Origin: Chaetoderma sp. LZ-2023a
Lineage: Eukaryota; Mollusca; Caudofoveata; Chaetodermatida; Chaetodermatidae
NCBI GenBank assembly: GCA_034401795.1
Contig: CM067365.1
Span: 10,928,145-10,992,144, forward strand
DNA length: 64,000 nucleotides
Reading direction: 5' to 3'
The position numbers and the translations under genes are program-made. Shown here piece after piece: positions 45,885 through 57,254 of this stretch. Numbering within the stretch: the stretch's first letter is position 1; each line of letters opens with the position of its first letter. The notes under the pieces are model-generated. The model saw only the letters and a list, made by a program, of their open reading frames with translations, did not search any database and was not told the DNA's origin.

Positions 45885-48800
45885 ATAAAGCGCCCTAAAG
45901 GAGCACCAAAACAATGAAACAATAAAGCACCCTAAAGGAGCACAAGAAACAGTGAAACAATGAAGCCCCTAAAGGAGCACCAGAAACAGTGAAACAATAG
46001 AGCCCTAAAGGAGCACCAAAACTATGAAACAATAAAGCACCCTAAAGGAGCACAAGAAACAGTGAAACAATGACGCCCCTAAAGGAGCACCAGAAACAGT
46101 GAAACAATGAAGCCCCTAAAGGAGCACTAGAAAACAGTGAAACAATGAAGCCCCTAAAGGAGCACCAGAAACAGTGAAACAATGAAGCCCCTAAAGGAGC
46201 ACAAGAAACAGTGAAACAATAGAGCCCTAAAGGAGCACTAGAAACAGTGAAACAATGACGCCCCTAAAGGAGCACTAGAAACAGTGAAACAATAGAGCCC
46301 TTAAGGAGCACTAGAAACAGTGAAACAATAGAGCCCTAAAGGAGCACTAGAAACAGTGAAACAATCAAGAGCCCTAAAGGAGCACTAGAAACAGTGAAAC
46401 AATCAAGAGCCCTAAAGGAGTACCAGAAACAGTGAAACAATAGAGCCCTAAAGGAGCACTAGAAACAGTGAAACAATAGAGCCCTAAAGGAGCACTAGAA
46501 ACAGTAAAACAATGACGCCCCTAAAGGAGCACCAGAAACAGTGAAACAATAGAGCCCTAAAGGAGCACTAGAAACAGTGAAACAATAGAGCCCTAAAGGA
46601 GCACTAGAAACAGTGAAACAATGAAGCCCCTAAAGGAGCACCAGAAACAGTGAAACAATAGAGCCCTAAAGGAGCACTAGAAACAGTGAAACAATAGAGC
46701 CCTAAAGGAGCACTAGAAACAGTAAAACAAGAGCCCTAAAGGAGCACTAGAAACAGTAAAACAATGACGCCCCTAAAGGAGCACCAGAAACAGTGAAACA
46801 ATAGAGCCCTAAAGGAGCACTAGAAACAGTGAAACAATAGAGCCCTAAAGGAGCACTAGAAACAGTAAAACAATAGAGCCCTAAAGGAGCACTAGAAACA
46901 GTGAAACAATAGAGCCCTAAAGGAGCACTAGAAACAGTGAAACAATAGAGCCCTAAAGGAGCACTAGAAACAGTAAAACAATAGAGCCCTAAAGGAGCAC
47001 TAGAAACAGTGAAACAATAGAGCCCTAAAGGAGCATTAGAAACAGTAAAACAATGACGCCCCTAAAGGAGCACCAGAAACAGTGAAACAATAGAGCCCTA
47101 AAGGAGCACTAGAAACAGTGAAACAATAGAGCCCTAAAGGAGCACTAGAAACAGTAAAACAATAGAGCCCTAAAAGAGCACTAGAAACAGTAAAACAATA
47201 GAGCCCTAAAGGAGCACTAGAAACAGTAAAACAATGACGCCCCTAAAGGAGCACCAGAAACAGTGAAACAATAGAGCCCTAAAGGAGCACTAGAAACAGT
47301 GAAACAATAGAGCACTAAAGGAGCACTAGAAACAGTAAAACAATAGAGCCCTAAAGGAGCACTAGAAACAGTGAAACAATAGAGCCCTAAAGGAGCACTA
47401 GAAACAGTAAAACAATGACGCCCCTAAAGGAGCACCAGAAACAGTGAAACAATAGAGCCCTAAAGGAGCACTAGAAACAGTAAAACAATAGAGCCCTAAA
47501 AGAGCACTAGAAACAGTGAAACAATGAAGCCCTTAAAGGAGCACTAGAAACAGTGAAACAATAGAGCCCTAAAGGAGCACTAGAAACAGTGAAACAATGA
47601 AGCCCCTAAAGGAGCACAAAAACAGTGAAACACTAGAGCCCTAAAGGAGCACTAGAAACAGTGAAACAATAGAGCCCTAAAGGAGCACTAGAAACAGTGA
47701 AACAATAGAGGCCTAAAGGAGCACTAGAAACAGTGAAACAATCAAGAGCCCTAAAGGAGCACTAGAAACAGTGAAACAATGAAGCCTTTAAAGGAGCACC
47801 AGAAACAGTGAAACAATAGAGCCCTAAAGGAGCACTAGAACAAGTGAAACAATAGAGCCCTAAAGGAGCACTAGAAACAGTAAAACAATGACGCCCCCTA
47901 AAGGAGCACCAGAAACAGTGAAACAATAGAGCCATAAAGGAGCACTAGAAACAGTGAAACAATAGAGCCCTAAAGGAGCACTAGAAACAGTGAAACAATA
48001 GAGCCCTAAAGGAGCACTAGAAACAGTAAAACAATGACGCCCCATAAAGGAGCACTAGAAACAGTGAAACAATAGAGCCCTAAAGGAGCACTAGAAACAG
48101 TGAAACAATAGAGCCCTAAAGGAGCACTAGAAACAGTAAAACAATGAAGCCCCTAAAGCAGCACCAGAAACAGTGAAACAATGAAGCCCCTAAAGGAGCA
48201 CCAGAAACTGAAACAATGAAGCCCCTAAAGGAGCACCAGAAACAGTGAAACAATGAAGCCCCTAAAGGAGCACCAGAAACAATGCAGCCCCTAAAGGAGC
48301 ACCAGAAACAGTGAAACAATGAAGCCCCTAAAGGAGCACCAGAAACAATGAAGCCCCTAAAGGATCACCAAAACAGTGAAACACTAGAGCCCTAAAGGAG
48401 CACCAGAAACAGTGAACCAATGAAGCCCCTAAAGGAGCACCAGAAACAATGAAGCAATGAAGCCCCTAAAGGAGCACCAGAAACAGTGAAACAATGAAGC
48501 CCCTAAAGGAGCACCAGAAACAATGAGGCAATGAAGCCCTTAAAGGAGCACCAAAACAGTGAAACAATAGAGCTCTAAAGGAGCACTAGAAACAGTAAAA
48601 CAATGAAGCCCTTAAAGGAGCACCAGAAACAGTGAAACAATGAAGCCCTTAAAGGAGCACCAGAAACAATGAGGCAATGAAGCCCTTAAAGGAGCACCAA
48701 AACAGTGAAACAATAGAGCTCTAAAGGAGCACTAGAAACAGTAAAACAATGAAGCCCTTAAAGGAGCACCAGAAACAGTGAAACAATGAAGCCCCTAAAG

Positions 48801-50572
48801 GAGCACCAAAACAGTGAAACACTAGAGCCCTAAAGGAGCACCAGAAACAGTGAAGCAATGAAGCCCCTAAAGGAGCACCAGAAACAATGAAGCCCCTAAA
48901 GGAGCACCAGAAATAGTGAAACAATGAAGACCCTAAAGGAGCACCAAAAACAGTGAAACAATGAAGCCCCTAAAGGAGCACCAAAACAGTGAAACACTAG
49001 AGCCCTAAAGGAGCACCAGAAACAGTGAAGCAATGAAGCCCCTAAAGGAGCACCAGAAACAATGAAGCCCCTAAAGGAGCACCAGAAATAGTGAAACAAT
49101 GAAGACCCTAAAGGAGCACCAGAAATAGTGAAACAATGAAGACCCTAAAGGAGCACCAAAAACAGTGAAACAATGAAGCCCCTAAAGGAGCACCAGAAAC
49201 AGTGAAACAATGAAGCCCCTAAAGGAGCACCAGAAACAGTGAAACAATGAAGCCCCTAAAGGAGCACCAGAAACAATGCAGCCCCTAAAGGAGCACCAGA
49301 AACAGTGAAACAATGAAGCCCCTAAAGGAGCACCAGAAACAATGAAGCCCCTAAAGGATCACCAAAACAGTGAAACACTAGAGCCCTAAAGGAGCACCAG
49401 AAACAGTGAATCAATGAAGCCCCTAAAGGAGCACCAGAAACAATGAAGCAATGAAGCCCCTAAAGGAGCACCAGAAACAGTGAAATAATGAAGCCCTTAA
49501 AGGAGCACCAGAAACAATGAGGCAATGAAGCCCTTAAAGGAGCACCAAAAACAGTGAAACAATAGAGCTCTAAAGGAGCACTAGAAACAGTAAAACAATG
49601 AAGCCCTTAAAGGAGCACCAGAAACAGTGAAACAATGAAGCCCCTAAAGGAGCACCAAAACAGTGAAACACTAGAGCCCTAAAGGAGCACCAGAAACAGT
49701 AAAACAATGAAGCCCCTAAAGGAGCACCAGAAACAGTGAAGCAATGAAGCCCCTAAAGGAGCACCAGAAACAGTGAAACAATGAAGCCCCTAAAGGAGCA
49801 CCAGAAACAGTGAAACAATGAAGCCCCTAAAGGAGCACTAGAAACAGTGAAACAATGAAGCCTCTAAAGGAGCACCAGAACAGTGAAACAATGAAGCCTC
49901 TAAAGGAGCACCAGAAACAGTAAAACAATGAAGCCCCTAAAGGAGCACCAAAAACAGTGAAACAATGAAGCCCCTAAAGGAGCACCAGAAACAGTGAAAC
50001 AATGAAGCCCCTAAAGGAGCACCAAAAACAGTGAAACAATGAAGCCCCTAAAGGAGCACCAAAAACAGTAAAACAATGAAGCCCCTAAAGGAGCACCAGA
50101 AACAGTGAAACAATGAAGCCTCTAAAGGAGCACCAAAACAGTGAAACAATAGAGCCCTAAAGGAGCACCAAAACAGTGAAGCAATAGAGCCCTAAAGGAG
50201 CACCAGAAACAGTGAAACAATGAAGTCCCTAAAAGAGCACAAGAAACAATGAAGCCCCTAAAGGAGCACCAAAACAGTGAAACAATAAAGAGCCCTAAAG
50301 GAGCACCAAAACAGAGAAACAATAAAGAGCCCTAAAGGAGCACCAAAACAGAGAAACAATAAAGATCCCTAAAGGAACACCAAAACAGTGAAACAATAGA
50401 GCCCTAAAGGAGCACCAAGAGTGAAACAATAAAGAGCCCTAAAGGAGCACCAAGAGTGAAACAATAGAGCCCTAAAGGAGCACCAAAAAAGTGAAATAAT
50501 AAATAGCTCTAAAGGAGCATCAAAGCAGTGACACAATAAAGAGCCCTAAAGGAGCACCAAAACAATGAAACA
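45885..50572. repeat. 36/37-bp minisatellite, 4.7 kb, in the RING-splitting intron
   Basis: Some 130 copies. Two unit types: 36 bp ending 'gaaacaatagag' and 37 bp starting 'cccctaaaggagcacc' and ending 'aacaatgaag' or 'aacaatgacg'. The 36-bp type dominates 46.2-48.1 kb and the 37-bp type 48.1-50.1 kb; shorter decayed units (20-28 bp) lie at both margins. Clusters in which one 'atgacg' unit is followed by several 'atagag' units recur at 46.50, 46.76, 47.05, 47.23 and 47.41 kb. Open frames of 60-67 codons inside are repeat artefacts. Confidence 0.97.
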
Positions 50573-50684
50573 GATATATTCTGAATTCTGGTCGAGTCCA
50601 TTTATCCATGTTTGTGGATATTGAACCATTATCGGTTAGCCGTTTAGTGCCTGAATTTTCTACAGAAAATTAAAATGTGCTTAT

Positions 50685-50770
50685 TGAATATCCATTTGCA
50701 GGTCAAGAGTAGACTATTTTTGAAAATTTACCACTGGAATGACTGACTCAAGACCACTACAGAGGTCGGT
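50685..50770. repeat. MITE-B half copy
   Basis: 'tatttttgaaaatttacc' and 'actggaatgactgactc' are one arm of the MITE-B hairpin; the second arm is absent. Confidence 0.7.
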
Positions 50771-50974
50771 TTCGCCATGAAAGGGCTAAACAGAACGAAG
50801 GAGAGAATAGGCACTATTACTACATCAGGAGCATTGTGAGCGGTATGGCAGGTAGGGAACTTGCCATACCAATACTTTGCTCAAAATGAATCTTCAAATC
50901 ATGAACATACAACTATTATTTACTTGCTAGCTATTTAACCTATCAGACCAAATACAGCAAGTAACTTTTCACGA

Positions 50975-51095
50975 TGTAAAAATTAATCTGTTGAATATTT
51001 TTGAAAGAAATTTGACTGGAAGCCGCTGCTGCCTCAGGCAGCAATGGTTTCCAGTCAAATATCTTTCAAAATATTCAACAGATTAGTTTTACCAG
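50975..51095. repeat. MITE-A core palindrome
   Basis: Arms around 'gctgctgcc' and 'ggcagcaatgg' with 'aaatatctttcaaaatattc'. Only the hairpin core is left, in the intron between exons f and g. Confidence 0.8.
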
Positions 51096-51409
51096 CAAGA
51101 ATGCATGAAATGACTTCTCAGCGGATCTAATTTTCACAATTTTTCAGTGAGGAAACAGCGAAATCACTTACTTTGGGAAGAGGAAATCCCCTCTCAGACA
51201 TTGCCCTACCCAGCTCTGGTAGCTGGCGATGTCCATGTACATCCATTTAGAAGAAACATCCAAGTTAGCGAAATGTTACTAAAATGCATTATATTAGATT
51301 GTTGCTGTCAGATGTGAAGCACTATCTCCCTTAACACATGATTAAGAAATTTTAACTGTTCAAAACAAAACGAATTAAGAAAGATAACTGAAAATGTATC
51401 TTCAAATAC

Positions 51410-51578
51410 CTTATGTTGGCATGGTAGCTTCCGGACAAACTGCTGCAATTGAAACGCTCTTAAGCAGACACGACACTGCCTTCCAGGGGCCAAGAGATGA
51501 CTCGTCTCTCGTACTTTCTCAAGCGGCAAACTATTAATAGCCTCTTCAGAAAGACTGCTGGGATCAGGATTCTCATGA
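51410..51578 (-). CDS. ZSWIM2: ZSWIM2-like gene, exon f: first half of RING-H2
   Basis: 169 bp. The first base completes a Ser codon begun in exon e; the last codon is Lys324 at donor AAG|GTATTT. It encodes residues 268-324, with 'GRQCRVCLRAFQLQQFVRKL' and 'PCQHK': ligands Cys303, Cys306, Cys321 and His323 of the RING-H2 finger. This corresponds to the third zinc domain of vertebrate ZSWIM2 ('CRLCLKSF...LPC.H'). Reading on past the donor, as in the uninterrupted 93-codon frame, loses the remaining ligands, so the exon must be spliced to 45,824. Confidence 0.9.
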
Positions 51579-51599
51579 CTACAACACACAAAAGCAAGG

Positions 51600-52355
51600 A
51601 GATTTATGCAGTTGTATATTAGGCATTGTTACATTGAGCTAGACATGGTGGATCCAAGAGATTAATGGAGTTGTACACTACGTGGAGCTCGATACTGGTG
51701 GATGCAGAAATATTGAATAGAGAGGGTTACAGGTGCTTCTGAGGACACACATCGATATTGGAACTCACCATTCTGTAGTGTTACACTGACAGGATACTGG
51801 TGAAAATTGTGGCACTTTATTATGGCCATTGCATCGTGCTGTACTATTGCAGTGTCTCAGATTAGTTCCAGTAAGCTTGATCGTACAAAAATGCAGGGCA
51901 GATTGCGGACTTTGGTGTAATGTAAAAACCGTGGTTTATATAATAACCATAACATTTGACCTTATGAGCTTGATATTATTGTGATGCATCCACTTGATAT
52001 AAGCCAGCGTGTGTCTAAGTTTAATCCATGGAGTGAACCAACCCTCAGATATATTATACAATAAATTGAGCTAAACCAAAAACTTTATACAAATTTTACG
52101 CAGACAGGGAAACAGACAGACAAACAGATTAATTGAGCCAAATGATATATTGGTAGATATTCTAATTTTACCAACAACAAGTGATGATAAATACATTGTG
52201 GACAGAAATACCATTGGAGGAATTCTATGTGCAAGTTTATTGAAGAAAAATCTCCACTAGGGTTCATAGCTACATGTAACAATAACAAACGTCAGAGAGT
52301 ACATAAAACTATAAAACTAAAGTTCAGATTTCCTAAATGGCCACCTACCTGATCA
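51600..52355. other. Intron between exons e and f; no gene
   Basis: Holds the 'gagctaaacc' repeat theme seen at 1.1-1.4 kb (near 52,030-52,080), otherwise nothing recognised. Confidence 0.5.
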
Positions 52356-52359
52356 GTAT

Positions 52360-52685
52360 CTAAATGGACCTTTCCAGTTTTACCTACGCCATGCCCATCT
52401 CTATCTAAGCTCCACTCACACCTTGTCGGTATTGGGATTGATCGATCTTTAAACTCCCTGACAGTAAGCTGTTACATATTTTGAAACAACGCAGCAACAG
52501 CGTCCAGTTAAATTAGTTTCAAAATATTCAACAGAATGTTTATTAAATGGTAAAGACACACAATTCGTACAACGTGTCAGACTATTAAGTGTTAAAGATG
52601 GATTATATCGAATCATTCATCACGTCATCCTACACATCGCGTAGTTGATTATGATGGATGGATAAACTTGAAAATGTCCATTAGA
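52360..52685. repeat. MITE-A copy (inverse orientation)
   Basis: 'ggacctttccagttttacc' at the left and 'aacttgaaaatgtcc' at the right, single core arm near 52,505-52,535 and CRE-like blocks. Confidence 0.78.
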
Positions 52686-52731
52686 TTATGTATTCAGCAA
52701 GACTGGCACCTTCCCCTCGTAATGACCATAC

Positions 52732-52859
52732 CTGTCAAGCTGTAGAAGCAGATCATAATCATTGTCCGAGATGTCTCTGTTTAACAGATCACTGACCACA
52801 GCACTGGGCAATGTCCAGCCTGTCTGTCGCTGTGCTGGACGCCAGCGCTGATTACGCTT
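52732..52859 (-). CDS. ZSWIM2: ZSWIM2-like gene, exon e: linker after the ZZ finger
   Basis: 128 bp, residues 226-267. Acceptor 'gtttttttag', donor AG|GTATGG. It encodes 'KRNQRWRPAQRQTGWTLPSA' and an acidic part 'DISDNDYDLLLQLD'. The start 'KRNQRW' corresponds to 'KRNQKW' directly after the ZZ finger of vertebrate ZSWIM2. Phases fit exons d and f. Too short to appear as a long frame. Confidence 0.88.
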
Positions 52860-53185
52860 CTAAAAAAACAACATAGATTAGAAAATACGCTAACCACGAG
52901 ATGCAAGAGAAACATGGAATGTTTGTGTATACTTCACAGACTTCATGCTGAAATTATACAGACTACATCACATACATTCATGCATGTACACACATGCATG
53001 AACACTCACGAACCCAGAAATACATGCACATATAACTGTATACATGGATGGATGACGTTACACAAATTTGTTTGAAAGCTGTTGTCGTCACAAAATTTTA
53101 ATCAAATTGTACTCAGATATTCCGCATCAGCTAGGCGAGCAATGTTGAGGGGAAAGAATTTGAAGAAAACAAAGAGTTACTGTAC

Positions 53186-53270
53186 CTGCCTAAACTGGAA
53201 TGCATGGTCTGTGTGTATTGGTGTATTGAAGCAGGACTGACACAGGTAATATTCAGCGCACACTGTACAC
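53186..53270 (-). CDS. ZSWIM2: ZSWIM2-like gene, exon d: ZZ finger, second half
   Basis: 85 bp, 28 full codons (residues 198-225). Acceptor 'tatttttcag', donor CAG|GTACAG. It encodes 'CTVCAEYYLCQSCFNTPIHT' and 'DHAFQFRQ', the core of a ZZ-type zinc finger: the Cys pairs C-x2-C and C-x2-C and the closing His residues. The vertebrate counterpart reads 'CTECIEYHLCQECF' here. ZZ fingers bind zinc and usually peptide termini. The uninterrupted frame to the left of the donor has no similarity. Confidence 0.9.
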
Positions 53271-53334
53271 CTGAAAAATAACATTTACTGCTACATGTAT
53301 ATAGAGAGTTTATACAGGTATTCATCGACATTAT

Positions 53335-53515
53335 GGTATAAATAGCATCGACAATAGGATCGAACCCACAACTTGCAAAAGTGCCTAGCTTCATTGCCCA
53401 CTAACATTACCACCAAACCAACGCTGAATGCATCGGCCTGGTGGTAATGTTTGTGGGCTATGATGCTAGGTGCTGTCACCAGTTGTGGGTATGATTTTCT
53501 GTAGCTGCTAGATAG
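53335..53515. repeat. Inverted tRNA-like or SINE-like repeat
   Basis: 'gatcgaacccacaactt' with 'cctagcttcattgcccac' is followed by inverse 'gtgggctatgatgctagg' and 'ccagttgtgggtatgat'. Arms of roughly 70 bp face each other around 'gaatgcatcggcc'. The 'gatcgaaccc' part resembles a B box. Intronic. Confidence 0.5.
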
Positions 53516-53674
53516 GTGTATCTGAGAGTAGGTGTGTTCAAAGCTTACTCATCTACATGTACATCAGCACACAATGAACATAACTCAACCATCCCGCCAG
53601 CATCTGATGAATCTAGATTCTCACTCATCTACAGCATAATCTGTGCAATATAAAACTAAGTCATACACAGACAG

Positions 53675-53729
53675 AGACAGACAGATAGCTAGACAGACAC
53701 ACACAAACATGCACATGCACGCGAGCACG

Positions 53730-53770
<41 letters not shown>
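53675..53770. repeat. (CA)n microsatellite
   Basis: Starts in 'agacagacag' repeats, then 'cacacacacaca' for about 45 bp. Confidence 0.97.
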
Positions 53771-53772
<2 letters not shown>

Positions 53773-53919
53773 GCAATACTTTGTGACGCGAGAAATAAAT
53801 CTCTCAGGGAAGAGAGAGTCACCGTACCCATGCTAGTTAGGTAATCATGGTAACAGGCAGGTTTTAACAGTTTAACCTCATAGACCAGGATTGACAGTTT
53901 TATTATGCTGTAAGGAATA

Positions 53920-54045
53920 TTCTTTTGAATATTTTAAAACTAATTTGACTGAGAGCTGTTGCTGCCTATAGCAACAGCTTCCAGTGAAATAAGTTTTAAA
54001 CTAGTCAACAGCTTTCTTGTATAGTTGTTTTGAAATTGAGACATC
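53920..54045. repeat. MITE-A core palindrome
   Basis: 'gaatattttaaaactaat' and an inverse arm 'gaaataagttttaaac' around 'gctgttgctgcc'. Tail and left part lost. Confidence 0.75.
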
Positions 54046-54206
54046 AGAATTTCAAGTGGTAAAACGCTAATACATTACTTGACTCCTGACATGATTTCAA
54101 ATATAAATGTGTTTCATCACCTGAAGAAGCAGACACCAACATATGTGCGCGACAGTATAACATTAGTCAGAGAGTGGAACAAGCTTTGAATCAACAATAT
54201 ATATAC

Positions 54207-54455
54207 CTGTAACATTTCCCTTCAATAGGACGGACATGACAGCTGCTACACGTGGTACCGAGGTGTCGATCAAGTCTCAATGCCTGGTTCCTTGTGCCTG
54301 GATTTGATGAATTGCGGCTCTCTTGCTTAAGAAGTTCAAAAGGGCCAAAGTCCTCACGGCAAAATGGACACTTAATAGCAGTCTCTCCTTGTGATTTCTG
54401 ATGTTCAGCCCAGACAGTCATACACTTTATGTGAACACTGTTACCACAACCAAAT
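54207..54455 (-). CDS. ZSWIM2: ZSWIM2-like gene, exon c: end of RING1, start of ZZ
   Basis: 249 bp. The acceptor 'atttatctttag' ends at 54,456; the exon begins one codon-phase before the 'FGCGNSVHIKC' segment, which lies upstream of the first ATG of the plain ORF. It encodes the second half of the first RING ('FGCGNSVHIKC' then 'IKCPFCREDF') and, after a linker, 'HLGTTCSSCHVRPIEGKCYR', the first half of the ZZ finger. Vertebrate ZSWIM2 has the same order and nearly the same spacing. Donor AG|GTATAT; the split Arg codon is completed by the first base of exon d. Confidence 0.92.
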
Positions 54456-54539
54456 CTAAAGATAAATATAATTTAACATAACCTAGCTATGAAGAAATTA
54501 CGGTACACATGATCAAGCTTTCAACAAGTCTTCTAAATT

Positions 54540-54915
54540 TACCATTAATAGATCTTTCCAGTTTATCCATCGAACATATGATGTCATAATCAACTAGGTC
54601 CTACGTGACTTGTTTGATGTCATAGTCAATTATAACATGGATGACGTAGATAACTTCTTCATGAATGCTTAATTGATGATGGACTAAGAATTGCTGTACA
54701 AATTGTATGTCTTTACTATTTAATAAACATGCTGTTGAATATTATGAAACTAATTTGACTAGGCAGCAACAGCACCCAGTCAAATTAGTTTCAAAATATT
54801 CAACAATCTACCAGTATAGTTTTCTGGAAACTGATAGTCAGGGATTGATCGATCCCAACATGGGCAAACTGTGGCTGGAGATTAGCTAAAACTTGATTCC
54901 ACCATTAGAGCATTA
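54540..54915. repeat. MITE-A copy
   Basis: CRE-like left part, 'aattgtatgtctttact', complete core (54,735-54,805) and tail. Lies in the intron between exons b and c. Confidence 0.85.
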
Positions 54916-55023
54916 TCTTGAGGAATGTTAGCTCAATAAACAGCCATATACCGTATAGTCCGTTAGTCCCTTAGTCAGTCACAAAAGCTTATTCTGGGCT
55001 ATATCTAAGAACCTACTGATACG

Positions 55024-56618
55024 CAGGGTGGGAAAAAATCAGATTTTTTCGATTTAATCAGATTTGACCAATTGTTTTTTTTTTACTTCGATAGCAAAAT
55101 CATTGATTTTTACATGCACTCATACTTTTAGGTTACTTCTAGGTGTTGAGTGGTCACAAGAGTAGTCTTCTGTAACCGCGTCCTCTTTATCTGACTCCCT
55201 AACAACAATGTGACTTCCGGTAGATAGGGGTGCTTCATAATCAAATAAAACATCTTGGTTATTCCATGATTTATCTAATCTATTTTTAAACACATTTAGA
55301 CTTGGTGCTGTTACTACATTTGTAGGTAAGCTATTGCAGATATTTACAATTCTCGATAGGAATGCCTTGTGTCTTATGTTTTTATTTGCCCTTTGTTTAC
55401 TTAAGTTGTAATTGTGTCGTCTCAGGCAGCGTGATGTTTCACTTGATAGTTTTAACTTTGGTGCTATCCATGGATCATAAATATCATTCAGTAATTTGTA
55501 TACTTCAATCATATCTGCTCAATGTCTTCTGTATGTTAATGTTGGTAAATTTAATTTCCTAATTCTGTTTTCATACGACAATTCTCTCAGGCCTGGTAAT
55601 TGTTTTGTTGCTCGCTGCTGGATGTTTTCTACTGCATCAATGTGTTTCTGTTTGTATGGGCACCAGACTGGGGTTGCATAATCAAAATGTACCAGGACAA
55701 GCGATTTGTACAGTGGAGTGAAGGTTTCGATATCCAGATATTTGTGTACCATTCTGATCCATCCTGCCATTACATTGGTTATTTTTAATCTTTGTATTAA
55801 CATATGTTCTTCAAAGCTAAGCTTTTTAAGCTAAGCTAAGCTCATGTTCTGAACTCAATAGAATCTAATGTCTAGGAGGTATAAACAATGTTGACCTTAT
55901 TTATACTATAATTATTTTATTAAAAATTAAAATGTACTATGACAATAAGCATCTCAGAATTTGTTCTTGTTGTTCTTAAGACATTCTAAAATTTGTTATC
56001 ACATTTTGAAATAACTGCTGTTCTACTGGATGGGTCATGACCAAACATCAAATAAAAATGACTACACTACCGTAACCATTTTAACGATCTTATTATTTTG
56101 TGGATACAATTTTCCAGGCAGTATAACTCTGGACATGGCATAAAATATTTTGAAAACAATTTAACTGAATGTAGTCAGCAATTACTGCCAGTCAAATTAG
56201 TTTCAAAATATTCAGCTGGTCTGAAGTTGTTATTGTCTATTGAAATTATTGTCTAGTGGCTGCCAGCAGACAACGGCCAGTCAGTTAAAAATAATGTCCA
56301 CAGAACTGTTATAAATATTATTGATCTGGGCTGTTTACAGGTCAAATAACAACTAAGGAGTTTCCACTAACTGTAGTACTGTACTGATAGAAATAAAGCT
56401 TCTTAGTTCTTATATTAGCATAATGTTGTATAACCATGCCTATTAACTAGCTGAAACAATAGCTACAATAACTTTTAACAACAAAATCTTTATAAATTTT
56501 ATAGTGCAAATGAGGAGGACAAAATCAAAAGAATAAAAAAAGTTGATTTTTTCAGCTTGATTTAATAGTTGATTTAATCATATGATTTAATCAATTTGAT
56601 TAAATCAAAACAAACCTG
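55024..56618. mobile_element. hAT-like element, 1.6 kb, with captured LINE fragment
   Basis: Termini 'CAGGGTGGGAAAAAATCAG' and inverted 'CAGGTTTGTTTTGATTTAAT' share the tip and the subterminal 'gatttaatca' motif repeated at both ends. Flanks 'ctgatacg' (55,016-55,023) and 'ctgatagg' (56,619-56,626) form an 8-bp duplication with one change. No transposase. Contains a LINE 3' part and, near 56,145-56,215, a MITE-A core. Confidence 0.82.
55120..55803 (-). pseudogene. LINE ORF2 C-terminal region
   Basis: The end of a non-LTR retrotransposon polyprotein, after the RT palm: 'FTPLYKSLVLVHFDYATPVW' with 'CPYKQKHIDAVENIQQRATK', 'LPGLRELSYENRIRKLNLPT', then 'DMIEVYKLLNDIYDPWIAP'. One in-frame TGA (55,516-55,518) divides it; the two halves are otherwise in the same frame, so this is a nonsense change and not a shift. 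RT catalytic motifs and endonuclease are absent (5' truncated). Confidence 0.88.
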
Positions 56619-56944
56619 CTGATAGGATTTGGTTCAAATTTTAACACAATGAAGGAACTTAATGTGCAAGAGGATTCCAAGACATTGGCCGTGATCTGGA
56701 CAAAAGAACTCAGATCCAGATAGGATCAAATTCTGAATCTGGATATTTCAGAAACTACACGTACTGGTCCGATTAGGCTCAAATTTGAACATGTAACCAT
56801 ACACTAGATCCCTCAACTTTGCGGCTGATAAAAAAAAATCTGGAAAATCCGAAGAAATCCTGAACACGCAGTTACCAATATTCTATAAATCCTGTTAACC
56901 CTTTAACCTCCCAAGTCAGCCAAAAACAGCTTCTGTAGCGGTAT

Positions 56945-57090
56945 TGAGAAATATCAATTTGCAGACCAAGATAAGACTATTTTTTGAAAATTTACCACTG
57001 GAATGACTGGCTCGATAATAGAGCCAGTCATTCTAGTGGTAAATTTTCAAAAATAGTCTTATCTTGGTCTGCAAATTTAAATTTTCTATG
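56945..57090. repeat. MITE-B hairpin copy
   Basis: Nearly perfect inverted arms of about 60 bp: 'aatttaccactggaatgac' and its inverse around 'ggctcgataatagagcc'. Confidence 0.92.
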
Positions 57091-57254
57091 AAAAAAATTT
57101 AAATTTTGTTAAAAAAATTAAAGTGTTAAAGGGTTAAACCAATCGTTAACCAGAGCAATACAACCCCCTCCACCCCCCCACCCCCCCCCACACACACACA
57201 CCCTCACTATAGCTGCTAACTATGAGTCTTAAAACATCACATTTTATATTATCC

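Noticed and set aside
47860-50322. Frames of 60-67 codons with 'FHCFWCSF' repeats
   Set aside because: Translation of the 36/37-bp minisatellite; no start context, domain or splice support.
45885-50572. CRISPR-like appearance of regular repeats
   Set aside because: Units are directly adjacent without unique spacers and the DNA is animal; no cas genes.
51172-51240. Candidate exon on the - strand with a good donor (AAA|GTAAGT)
   Set aside because: Exon f joins exon g in phase with all RING ligands; this piece lies between them, has a weak acceptor and no similarity.
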